Shown one piece after another: positions 54,773 through 63,638 of a DNA stretch of 64,000 bases (its first letter is position 1; every line of letters starts with the position of its first letter). The DNA is from an uncultured Prevotella sp. (lineage in GTDB: Bacteria; Bacteroidota; Bacteroidia; Bacteroidales; Bacteroidaceae): NCBI GenBank assembly GCA_900544825.1, contig UQWP01000004.1, positions 8,092 through 72,091 on the forward strand, written 5' to 3'. The notes under the pieces were generated by a model. It worked only from the letters and a program-made list of their open reading frames with translations. It made no database searches and was not told the origin of the DNA. The translations under genes were made by a program, and so were the position numbers.

Positions 54773-55837
54773 TTATGATTCCTTCCACACTCTTCTCTTT
54801 AGCCACAACGCCAAGATGGGGTCACTCATTTCCAGATGCTTAGGAGTTGATATCGTAATCAGATCTTTCATCATCAAAGATTTCTTGAGGCGAGTTACAT
54901 TGGCGGCAGTACCCAGGCGATAGGTTTCCAATATTGCCGTCTGCGTGAAACCAGTATACACTCCATTGATGATGGCATGCAGGAAATTCATCTGATAGGC
55001 AGAAAGGTCTTCGGTCTGCTGGATAAACAAGGGTTCGCAGGCATCCAGCAACCGGTCTATTCCATATTTCAAGTCCTCTTCTGTGGCAGCAGAATCATCC
55101 TGCACACGCAACCATACAAACCATGCCAACTGCTGTACATAAGAGGAATATCTGTCTGTTACCTGACAGATTTCACGAGCCAAGTCTTCAGAGATATGCT
55201 TGCCGGTAGATTCGAAACGCTGACAGATATACTCCACCCAGTCTTTCTCGCTAATCTTATTCAGATAGAAGAAATCACCAAAGCGATAGAATGGGTAACT
55301 GGCATTCTGGAACATCTGTTCCATCATGTGTTTCTTGCTTCCATAAAGACAATAAGATACATGGCTCTGTAATTGCCATACGCTACGGAGCTTCTTCTGG
55401 AAGGTCAAGGAATCAGGGAAATCGCCTATCTGCTGAAATTCATCGATGCAGACTACGATATGACAACCTTTAGAACGAGCTATCATTTCCGGAAGTCTCA
55501 AAACCTCTTCTGTTGTATTGTTACCAGCATTATACTCCAAAGAGGAATCAGTCGAAGTAGCCCGAACCACAGCTGTGGCAAAAGCATTGATAAAATCATT
55601 CTCCGAACGACACCCAAAGGCATCTATACGAGCTATCCTGATGTCCTCACTCTCTACAAGCGAACACACCTTATCCACCAATGAAGTCTTACCCATACGA
55701 CGAGGTGAAATCAATATCGTATTCACTCCATACGTAAAGTTCGCCTTCAGGCGTTCTGTTTCCTCTCTTCGGTCGGTGAAGGAATCGCCTTCCACACGAA
55801 CACCGAACACAAACGGAGCTTCTTTACTTTTTCTCAT
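54773..55837 (-). CDS. AAA-family ATPase (ATPase_2, archaeal-type)
   Basis: 354 residues. FVFGVRVEGDSFTDRREETE at the start, Walker A SPRRMGKTSLV, Walker B HIVVCIDEFQQIGDF, sensor-like CLYGSKKHMMEQMF, and a C-terminal winged-helix-like part (LGTAANVTRLKKSLMMKDLI). STAND-like ATPases of this group are common and of unknown job in Bacteroidota. I start at 55837 (MRKSKEAP); the ORF is open to 55948, beyond the TATCTTTG box at 55944-55937. The promoter's -33 region lies in a dispersed repeat (55951-56033). Confidence 0.85.
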   Translation of the reverse strand: MRKSKEAPFVFGVRVEGDSFTDRREETERLKANFTYGVNTILISPRRMGKTSLVDKVCSLVESEDIRIARIDAFGCRSENDFINAFATAVVRATSTDSSLEYNAGNNTTEEVLRLPEMIARSKGCHIVVCIDEFQQIGDFPDSLTFQKKLRSVWQLQSHVSYCLYGSKKHMMEQMFQNASYPFYRFGDFFYLNKISEKDWVEYICQRFESTGKHISEDLAREICQVTDRYSSYVQQLAWFVWLRVQDDSAATEEDLKYGIDRLLDACEPLFIQQTEDLSAYQMNFLHAIINGVYTGFTQTAILETYRLGTAANVTRLKKSLMMKDLITISTPKHLEMSDPILALWLKRRVWKES

Positions 55838-55936
55838 AATCACTACCTTATTATATACTACTGAAATTCGTATGTAAGCTCCACACGCCCTGAAAGGGCA
55901 GAAGCTTTCAAATTGCCGAGTGCAGCAAATCTTCTG

Positions 55937-55968
55937 CAAAGATAGCAAAAAAAAGCAAATTAAACAAG
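55937..55968 (-). promoter_or_regulatory. Likely promoter of the AAA-ATPase gene
   Basis: Minus-strand CTTG (55968-55965), 20 bases, TATCTTTG (55944-55937). The -33 part falls inside the dispersed repeat. Confidence 0.5.
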
Positions 55969-56033
55969 GTTGTTTTAAACAAAGTTGTTTAAAACTAGCA
56001 ACTTTTTGTAGAAACTACTATTAATCAACGGAT
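55951..56033. repeat. Dispersed repeat, copy A
   Basis: About 83 bases starting AAAAGCAAATTAAACAAG and ending ACTATTAATCAAC. It is close to 90% identical by eye to 63515-63594. It holds the palindrome TTTTAAACAA-AG-TTGTTTAAAA. The rest of the 55838-56260 gap has a separate palindrome at 56107-56148 and no ORF. Confidence 0.85.
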
Positions 56034-56106
56034 TACTGTTTCTGATAATATCATACATCATTGACAACAGCACTCGAATAACAAGACAAAAGAATATTAT
56101 GATTTC

Positions 56107-56148
56107 AAAAATTATACCCTAGGGTATAATACCTTTGGGTATAATTTT
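56107..56148. repeat. Triple TATACCC palindrome
   Basis: A perfect 20-bp palindrome, ATTATACCCTAGGGTATAAT (56111-56130), is followed by a third half-site GGGTATAATTTT (56137-56148) that is the inverse of 56107-56118. It looks like a multi-site operator, but no gene reading away from it on the plus strand was found. Confidence 0.7.
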
Positions 56149-56260
56149 GCAATATCATAGAGAATCAATATGTTAAGCATCAAAACAACATACCATTCAC
56201 ATATAATTTCATCCTCAAATATCTAGGAAAGGAGCCGAATGAAATTTGACAAACCGCGTT

Positions 56261-58246
56261 TTATTGCTGATGTCGCTCGATATACTCCGCAGCCTGGATA
56301 TTCGAGAACACGTAGTTCTTCAAATCCTGGAACTTAGATTCCTGCTTCGTTTCCTTCAGATTGCCATTCGGCAACACATCATAGCAGAAACTGCGGTTCA
56401 TCGACGGATTATAGACGAAGCAACGCTGATGGTCTCTTGCCACAATCTGGTTATCTGCCGAATAGAATACCATCGGGCGCTGCTGCTTCAGCAGATCTAC
56501 GCCGAAGCCCTCGTACTCATAATTCAGATTCATCAAGCCGAAAAGCGTAGGCATCACATCCACCTGCATGCCCAAGCCCGCATACTGCTGCTGCGGAACA
56601 CCAGGACCGAAGATGATGAGCGGAATGTGGTTGTAAGACTGCGGCAACTCGCCCTCGCTCTTACCCACCAGCTTGCCATGGTCTGCCTGAATCACGAATA
56701 TCGTGTTCTTATACCAAGGCTCCCGGCTTGCCTTCTTCAGGAAATCGCCTATCGCCCAGTCGGCATACTCCACTATCTGCGTTTCCTTCTCCTTGGTCTT
56801 CGGCTTGAAGAAATCAGGAATGATATATGGCGGATGATTGCTCACGGTGAGGATGGTAGCCATGAAAGGCTTGCCCGTCTTCGCCTTCTGGTTGATGGTG
56901 TTGAGGGCATAGCCCATCTCGAAATGGTCGCTCACACCAAAGCTGTTCACCACCTCGCTCTTAGGATAGTTCTCCTGAGAGAAGATGTCATCGTAGCCAT
57001 TGGTCTGGAAGAAAGCCTTCATGTTGTCATACTACGCCTCATGGGTCATGAAGAACATGTTCTCGTAGCCATACTGCTTCAACACCGTGGCGATACCCTT
57101 GCGGCGCGGAGTTACCGTTCCCTTCATCAGGTTGCGGAACATGAGGGCAGGGAAACTGTAGAGCGTAGCCGTCATACCGTGGTTGGTATGGATGCCGGCA
57201 CTATAGAAGTGGGTGAACGCCAGGGAATGATGATAGAGCGAATCGAGCGTTGGGGTGAGCGGCTGCTGATTGCCGAAAGTGCCCAGCAGGTTTGCCGACA
57301 TAGACTCCATCAATATCACCACCACGTTAGGATGATTCTTCTTTGCAGGAGAAGTATTTGCATTCTTCGCAAGCGAATGTCCCGCCTTCATTACCAGGGA
57401 ATCGTTCACCACCTCTCGCTTCAGGATATTCGTGCTATCCACCTTTCCCGTGATACCCAGCCACTGGCGGGTATTCGTAATAGCCTCAGCGTATGGCATG
57501 AGATGCAGCTCCTTGTTCTCCTTGCGCATATCATCGAGCGCAGAAGTAAGGAGATTGAATGCCGGGTTGATGCCAAGCTGGTTGAGGAAGGAATCCTCGC
57601 AATAGTAAGCCTGACTCACCTTGATAGGATTATAGCCCATTCTGCCACGGATGCCGAAAAGGCAGGCGCCTATCATCACAGCAGAAATAAGAAAGCGGCT
57701 GACTACCAGCCCCAGATGCATATTGTCCTTTGGCAACAGGAAGAGCCCCTCGAAGTAGCGGCGCAGGCGGACAAGCGCATAGATAAACGCCCCCGTAAAC
57801 ACGAAATAGAGGGCGATATAGAGCCAGTAGGAAGACTCCTGCAAGAGCATGCCCGATGTGGTGGCTACATAGCCGAACCACCCGAAGATGCTGGAGTTGA
57901 TGTTCTTGAAGAAATACTGGAAATAAGGGATATTGGCTGCCGAAGGCATGAAGGCGATGGCAAACCATGCCGCATACCAGATGTTGATGCCACGCAACAA
58001 ACGGCGATGATACCACCCCAGACTGGCTGCTACAAGGAGCACAGCCACAGGCAATACCGAAATATAACAAGCAATGACATTGTCGAACCATACCCCCTTG
58101 ACAAACGCCATCACCCTACTCGCCTCTGCATCTACTATCATGCCATGCAGGGCTATGAATTCCACCAATCTGAAAAGAGTCATCACCAACAATGCCAATA
58201 CATGCACCGAAAGGAGATACCCCAAAGCCTTAAAATATCGTTTCAT
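56261..58246 (-). pseudogene. LtaS/EptA-like membrane phosphoglycol transferase, interrupted by in-frame TAG
   Basis: 662 codons from ATG 58246. Five N-terminal membrane helices (about 5-195), then an alkaline-phosphatase-superfamily domain: Glu314 (VVILMESMSANL), nucleophile Thr359 (THGMTATLYSFPAL-like, TNHGMTATLYS). Codon 405 (57034-57032) is TAG between THEA and YDNMKAFF; the same frame then continues to the true end with FVIQADHGKLVG (metal ligands) and SYNHIPLIIFGPG. Homologues have a residue such as Gln here. If TAG ends translation the product loses its second metal site and would be dead. Members transfer phosphoethanolamine or phosphoglycerol to envelope lipids. Confidence 0.85.
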
Positions 58247-58345
58247 CTTTATTCTACTTTAGATATCGGGTGCAAAGTTAATAATTATATCCCAATAAAA
58301 GCAAAATTTCCTGCCTTATTCTGTCTATAAACAAATAATTATATG

Positions 58346-58353
58346 TAACTTTG
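58346..58353 (+). promoter_or_regulatory. Likely -7 box of the GT39 gene
   Basis: TAACTTTG, 34 bases before the ATG at 58388. The -33 box is weak. Confidence 0.45.
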
Positions 58354-58387
58354 CAGCCAAAATAACATAATAAGACTTCGATAAGAC

Positions 58388-60094
58388 ATGAACATCAAGT
58401 ACAACAAAGCCTTATGGCTCATCATCATCCTGGCTATCGTGATGATGATTCCATTCCTCGGACTCTCTGATTTCAACACCAAGGGAGAACCTCGCGAGGC
58501 GGTGGTTGCCTACACCATGCTGGAACATGGCAACTGGATATTGCCTATCAACAATGGTGGCGACATCCCCTACAAGCCACCTTTCTTCCACTGGTGCATC
58601 GCCTTCTTCAGCCTCATCACCGGCCACGTGAATGAATATACATCACGTCTTCCATCCGCTGTATCGCTGGTTTTGATGACCATCGGCGGCTTCGTATTCT
58701 ATGCCAAGCGCAAGGATACACAAACCAGCCTCATCACAGCCATCCTCACGCTCACCGCCTTCGAGGTGCACCGTGCCGGAATGAACTGCCGTGTGGATAT
58801 GGTGAACTCCGCCTTCATGGTGGGAGCTATGTATCTGCTCTACCGCTGGTGGGAGAAGGGAAAACACCAGCTGCCTTGGCTTGCCATCCTTTGCATGAGC
58901 AGTGCCACGCTGACCAAGGGTCCTGTGGGCATCATCCTGCCATGTTTCGTGATGGGCGTATTCATGCTTACCCAGTGCGAGAACTTCTGGGGCATCGTAT
59001 GGCGCATGGCGCTAACCGCCCTGCTCTCGCTCATCATCCCATTCTGCTGGTACTATGCTGCCTATCTGCAAGGTGGCGACGAGTTCCTGCGCCTGGTGAA
59101 GGAAGAGAACATCGACCGATTCATGGGTAAGATGGCATACGAATCGCACGAGAACCCGGCGTGGTACAACCTGCTCACACTCGTGATGGGTTGGGCTCCT
59201 TATACCTTATTATTACTGTTCTCGCTCTTCATCCTGCCTTGGAAGAAGTTCCAGAAGACCCGGTTCCTGGAGAATGCAAAGAAGGCTACTCCACTGCAGG
59301 TGTTCACCTGGCTCGCCTTCCTCCTGGTACTCTTCTTCTACTGCATCCCTAAGAGCAAGCGCAGCGTCTATCTGCTGCCATGCTATCCGTTCATGGCTTA
59401 TCTCATCGCCGAATACATCGTGTGGATGATGAAGGAGAAGGTGGGAGCCATCAAGGTATATGCAGGCGTGATTGCCTCGCTGGCCATCATCCTCGTGATT
59501 GCTACGCTTGTTATACGAACAGGCTGCATACCAGATACCATTTTCCATGGCAAGCATGCTGCCGATTACATCGCCATGCTCCATGCCATAGGGGAATCTA
59601 CTCATGGTATCCTATTCTACGTATGCAATGTGTTTCTTATCATAGGGGCTTATCATATATTCAAGGCTCTCAAGAAAAAAGAGACAAGCCAAATGATGAG
59701 ATATACATTGGTGATGATTATTGCACTTTTCATCACACTCGACTCCACCCTGCAGCCTGCCGTGCTCAACACGAAGGCAGACAAGCATCTGGCGCCGGTT
59801 ATCGAAAAGAAGTTTGGTACCAGCAAGCTCTATTCTTATATGTCGGTAGAAATGATGCACTTCTTCAGCCTCAACTTCTATCTAGGCGATAAGATTCAGC
59901 AGTTTGACAAGGTATTGCCACAGGACGGCGTGCTGATGATTCCTGAAAGCGACGTGCCAGACTTCAAGGAGAAATTCGGAAGGGATTATACCTTCCAGAA
60001 GGTTTGGGAAGTAAAGAGACTCGTAGAATGGCATCATCCGGTAGGCTTCTATCGGTTTGTGAAGACAAGTGCCAACATCGCACAGAACAGATAA
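58388..60094 (+). CDS. ArnT-like lipid-linked glycosyltransferase (GT39/GT83)
   Basis: 568 residues. About ten to twelve membrane helices. After the first one comes FNTKGEPREAVVAYTMLEHG, the acidic motif of PMT/ArnT enzymes, then PYKPPFFHWC and YTSRLPSAVSLV. A C-terminal soluble part follows from about residue 480. ArnT moves aminoarabinose from an undecaprenyl carrier to lipid A; the sugar here is not known. A GT2 carrier-phosphate transferase (60190-61119) is convergent and could make its donor, as ArnC does for ArnT. Confidence 0.88.
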   Translation: MNIKYNKALWLIIILAIVMMIPFLGLSDFNTKGEPREAVVAYTMLEHGNWILPINNGGDIPYKPPFFHWCIAFFSLITGHVNEYTSRLPSAVSLVLMTIGGFVFYAKRKDTQTSLITAILTLTAFEVHRAGMNCRVDMVNSAFMVGAMYLLYRWWEKGKHQLPWLAILCMSSATLTKGPVGIILPCFVMGVFMLTQCENFWGIVWRMALTALLSLIIPFCWYYAAYLQGGDEFLRLVKEENIDRFMGKMAYESHENPAWYNLLTLVMGWAPYTLLLLFSLFILPWKKFQKTRFLENAKKATPLQVFTWLAFLLVLFFYCIPKSKRSVYLLPCYPFMAYLIAEYIVWMMKEKVGAIKVYAGVIASLAIILVIATLVIRTGCIPDTIFHGKHAADYIAMLHAIGESTHGILFYVCNVFLIIGAYHIFKALKKKETSQMMRYTLVMIIALFITLDSTLQPAVLNTKADKHLAPVIEKKFGTSKLYSYMSVEMMHFFSLNFYLGDKIQQFDKVLPQDGVLMIPESDVPDFKEKFGRDYTFQKVWEVKRLVEWHHPVGFYRFVKTSANIAQNR

Positions 60095-60113
60095 TCGCAC
60101 TAAACAAATAATC

Positions 60114-60164
60114 AGATACAAAAATAGCATCGGGATTCATCAACCCGATGCTATTTTTGTATCT
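60114..60164. terminator. Bidirectional terminator, 21-bp stem
   Basis: 60114-60134 pairs perfectly with 60144-60164 around a 9-base loop, with A/T runs on both sides. It serves the convergent GT39 and GT2 genes. Confidence 0.85.
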
Positions 60165-60189
60165 AACAAATTTATTTTCTTTCTTCAAA

Positions 60190-61119
60190 TTATACTCTTT
60201 CTTCAATAAAGTATCGAGGGCGGCGCTTTACCTCGGTATAAATCTTGCCGATATAAACACCCGTGATGCCCACTCCCGTAGTAATGATACCACCGATAAA
60301 CCACATGGAAACGAGCATGGAAGTCCAGCCCTGAATGGTCTCGCCCTGGAAATGCTCCACCAAGGCAAAGATGATCATGATGATTGCCACCAGAGTCATC
60401 GCCAGACCCAGGAAAGTGATAAACTTCAATGGTGCCACGGAGAACGAAGTGATGCCATCAATACTGAAGCTCAGCATCTTGGTGAGCGGATACTTGCTCT
60501 CGCCAGCCTCGCGAGCCTTGCGGTCGTAATAGACGAATCCCTCTCGGAAGCCCAACTGGCGGACGATGGCCCTGAGAAAGAGATTGCGCTCGGAATACTG
60601 CATCAGAGCCTTCAGGGTACGGTTGGTCATCATGCGGAAGTCGGCATGGTTATACACCGTATCCTTATCCACGCTCTGCATCAGCTTATAGAAAGCCTGG
60701 GCGGTGAATCGCTTGAAGAAGGTATCGGTCTTGCGCTCCTTGCGCACACCATAGATAATATCCTTGCCTTCCTGCACCTGGCGTACCATGTCGATGATTA
60801 CATTCTCATCGTCCTGCAGGTCGGCATCGATGCTTACCATTGCATCGCAATGATCTACCGCCGCTTCCATTCCTGCCCAGAGTGCATTCTGATGGCCTCG
60901 ATTATGCGACAGCTTAATGCCATGCACATACCCGTGCTCCTTGGCAGCATCCGAAATCATCTGCCAAGTATGGTCACGACTTCCATCGTCGACAAGGAGC
61001 AACTCCGTGTCGGCGTCAGTTTTTACCTTGATGGTCTTGATCAGATTGCCAAGCACCTCCAGGGTCTTCGGCAATACTTCTTCCTCGTTATAACAGGGAA
61101 TCACTATTAATACTTTCAT
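60190..61119 (-). CDS. GT2 polyprenyl-phosphate glycosyltransferase (GtrB/DPM1-like)
   Basis: 309 residues. VLIVIPCYNEEEVLPKTLEV, LLVDDGSRDHTW, and the DXD-type VSIDADLQDD, then two C-terminal membrane helices (FITFLGLAMTLVAIIMIIFA; MLVSMWFIGGIITTGVGITG). This matches GtrB/ArnC-type enzymes that load a sugar onto undecaprenyl phosphate for later transfer by a GT-C enzyme such as the neighbouring GT39. Start at 61119 (MKVLIV); the upstream ATG at 61161 lies in the promoter. Confidence 0.92.
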   Translation of the reverse strand: MKVLIVIPCYNEEEVLPKTLEVLGNLIKTIKVKTDADTELLLVDDGSRDHTWQMISDAAKEHGYVHGIKLSHNRGHQNALWAGMEAAVDHCDAMVSIDADLQDDENVIIDMVRQVQEGKDIIYGVRKERKTDTFFKRFTAQAFYKLMQSVDKDTVYNHADFRMMTNRTLKALMQYSERNLFLRAIVRQLGFREGFVYYDRKAREAGESKYPLTKMLSFSIDGITSFSVAPLKFITFLGLAMTLVAIIMIIFALVEHFQGETIQGWTSMLVSMWFIGGIITTGVGITGVYIGKIYTEVKRRPRYFIEERV

Positions 61120-61158
61120 ACCTTTTTCCTCATTCACTATCTTAATGTATACACGTTG

Positions 61159-61190
61159 CAAAGATACAAAAAACTATCAGAAACACCAAA
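61159..61190 (-). promoter_or_regulatory. Promoter of the GT2 gene
   Basis: Minus-strand TTTG (61190-61187), 20 bases, TATCTTTG (61166-61159), about 40 bases before the ATG. Confidence 0.65.
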
Positions 61191-61247
61191 TTATTTGAAG
61201 ACTATCTTGTTTCTGATTTTCTCAACAACTTTTTATCTTTCATTTTC

Positions 61248-61278
61248 TTGGAAGTTAATAATATTTTTAGTACTTTTG
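61248..61278 (+). promoter_or_regulatory. Promoter of the YejM-like gene
   Basis: TTG at 61248-61250, 20 bases, TACTTTTG at 61271-61278; leader of about 42 nt to the ATG at 61327. Confidence 0.55.
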
Positions 61279-61326
61279 CAACCCATAATATTCATACAAT
61301 ATCATCACATTAATAATATTCAAACA

Positions 61327-63216
61327 ATGAACTATCAAAATTTAAAGCACAAGCTGCCAGAAAAGGGGAAACAGCATACTCTGGTTCAGAAAATCAAGCA
61401 GGGATTCCTGTTTTTTGCTTTTTCCACTTTGCTGATTGCTCTGCAGTTTGGGCTCTACATCATCGATTCTCCGATTCTCGAGTTGATGGACTTCGAGGGA
61501 TAGCTGTTCTTCATAGCCTCCTGTATCAGCCATGCAGCCATGTTTGCGCTGATACCTTATCTCCTCAGCCTCATCATCATACGTTTCAGATGGTACAAGA
61601 CGGCAAGAATCGTGCAGATAGCCGGCATAGTACTGCTTTGCATCATCAACTATCTCAACTCGCAGGTGTATGCCATCTATCATTTCCATATCAACGGATT
61701 TGTATTGAGCATGGTATTCGGCGAGGGTGCCGGCGAAATTTTCAATTTCGACATCATGCTGTATCTTAAGGAGATAGCACTTTTTGTGGTGGTGGCAGCC
61801 ATCGTTATCGGCATCTGGTACGCCTCTTATCTTCTCTGGAAGAAACGCCAGAAAGCATATGCCTGGATCATCTCAGGAAGCTTCATCGGATGCACTCTCT
61901 TTGCTCATCTCTGCCATATCTATGGAGCCTTCTTTCAGCAGCCTTCCGTGACGAAGAGCGGAACCCTGCTACCGTATTATTTCCCTACCTCATCTAATCG
62001 CCTATTGCTGAAATTAGGATGTACTCCTCCTAGAGAACGCCTGATACAGATGAACGGCAAGCAGAGTGCAGATATCCAATATCCTATCCAGTCACTGCAG
62101 AAGGAAAAGATGAATCCTGATTCGCTGCCGAATATCATTTTCATTCTGTTAGACTCCTGGAATACCCGTTCCTTAACACCCGAATGTATGCCGAATGCCT
62201 ATCAGTTTGCCCAGCAAAATCAATGGTTCAGCAATCACGTAAGCGGCAGCAATGGAACCCGAAGCGGCGTATTCAGTCTCTTCTTTGGATTATCCTGCTA
62301 TTACTGGGAGAGTTTCGACCCTGCTCATATCCAGCCGGTCTTCATCAAGCGCCTGCAGGAACTGGGCTACGAGATACAGACCTATCCGAGTGCCACCTTT
62401 GCCGACCCGCCATTCGGCAGAGTCATCTTTGGTGGGGTTCCAGGCATTCATACAGAAACAAAAGGAAAAACTTCGCTGGAGCGAGATACAAGAATCGCAG
62501 AGGAATTCATCAGCGATTCACAGCAATACAAGAAGAGCAAGAAGCCTTTCTTCTCATTCCTGTTCTTCGATTTGCCACATAGCTTTGAGCTCCCAGCTGA
62601 AAAGAACAAGCATTTCCAGCCGGCTTGGGCGTATGCCGACTATACCAAGCTCAACAACAAGATGGATCCTACTCCTTTCTGGAATCTCTATCGCAACTGC
62701 TGCTATCAGGATGATCTGCTGCTGGGCCGCATCTTCGAGACCCTGAAGAAAGAGGGACTGATGGATAACACCATCATTGTTCTTTCGGGCGACCACAGTC
62801 AGGAGTTCAATGAGAACCATCATAATTACTGGGGACATAACGACAACTTCTCTAAAGCCCAGATTGGCGTGCCTATGATCTGGCATGTTCCTGGCGCAAA
62901 GCCTCAGAAATTTACGCATCGCACCACTCATTATGATGTGGTTCCTACATTGATGAAGAATCATCTGGGCGTAAAGAACGATCCTGCCGATTATTCGATG
63001 GGCAGAATGATGACGGATAAGACACCTAGACTGTGGCATGTAGTGGGCAGTAATCTGAACTATGCCTTCATCATCAACAACGACACCATCCTGGAGAAGA
63101 CAGCCGATGGTGCCTTGGATGTTTATGATGCCCACATGAATCCGGTGAAGAACTATCGCCTGCCAGCTAAGCAGTTTGATCATGCCATCAAGCAGCTCAA
63201 CAGGTTCTTTAAATAA
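61327..63216 (+). pseudogene. YejM/PbgA-like membrane sulfatase-family protein, interrupted by in-frame TAG
   Basis: 629 codons from ATG 61327. Helix 1 is at about 29-50. Codon 59 (61501-61503) is TAG, between MDFEG and LFFIASCISHAAMF, and the frame runs on unbroken to 63216. The rest has four more helices with YAIYHFHINGFVLSMVFGEG (as in DUF3413/YejM) and then a sulfatase-like domain: IIFILLDSWNTRSL, nucleophile Thr in SGSNGTRSGVFSLFFG, LSGDHSQEFNEN. YejM/PbgA controls LPS amount and cardiolipin handling in enterobacteria. A restart at the ATG at 61540 would begin inside helix 2. Whether the gene is dead, read through or a sequence error cannot be told. Confidence 0.85.
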
Positions 63217-63409
63217 GAAAAGGTAAAATCAGAAAAAAAACTTCAGCACTCACTTGGTTACTTTCTCCTCTCCAAACCGTGATGACAAATTCCAGTGTTA
63301 ACACACGGCATAATACCCAGTTTTTCCACACATCTGCTCTTTCTACTGCAAAAACAGTCGCAATTGCGACAATTTTTGCAGTACAAATGATAAAAGGCTA
63401 AGAAATTTA

Positions 63410-63488
63410 GGCTCAGGGGAGATTGTCTTATCCACGGACAATCTCCCCTGAGCCGTATTATCAAAAAGTGGTAGTTTTACCACTTTTC
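63410..63488. repeat. Two tandem strong hairpins after the YejM-like gene
   Basis: Hairpin 1: an 18-bp perfect stem, 63410-63427 with 63437-63454. Hairpin 2: AAAAGTGGTA (63464-63473) with TACCACTTTT (63478-63487). No long T-run follows hairpin 1. Confidence 0.8.
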
Positions 63489-63514
63489 GTCACCTTCCCG
63501 TTTTCTCGTTCTCA

Positions 63515-63594
63515 AAAAGCAAATTAAACAAGATTGTTTTAAACAAAGCTGTTTAAAATCTGCAACTTTTTACAGAAACTGCTATTAATCAACT
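63515..63594. repeat. Dispersed repeat, copy B
   Basis: Matches 55951-56033 in the same orientation over about 80 bases, with roughly ten substitutions, including the AAACAA/TTGTTT palindrome. It lies in the 63217-63860 gap, which has no convincing ORF. Confidence 0.85.
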
Positions 63595-63638
63595 ATTTAC
63601 GCATAATACCATAAAGGACTAAACGGGGCGATTTTTAA

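Noticed and set aside
56246..58330. A 694-codon plus-strand ORF opposite the LtaS/EptA-like gene
   Set aside because: It is rich in His, Arg, Leu and Ile without any domain, typical of an antisense shadow. The minus strand shows clear membrane helices and phosphatase motifs.
56261..63216. Genome-wide reassignment of TAG
   Set aside because: TAG ends other intact genes here (45876-46799 and 48601-49632), and the only tRNA-Gln in the window has anticodon UUG.
63258..63464. A 68-codon minus-strand ORF rich in cysteine
   Set aside because: It lies across the 18-bp hairpin and has no family resemblance or promoter; more likely chance.
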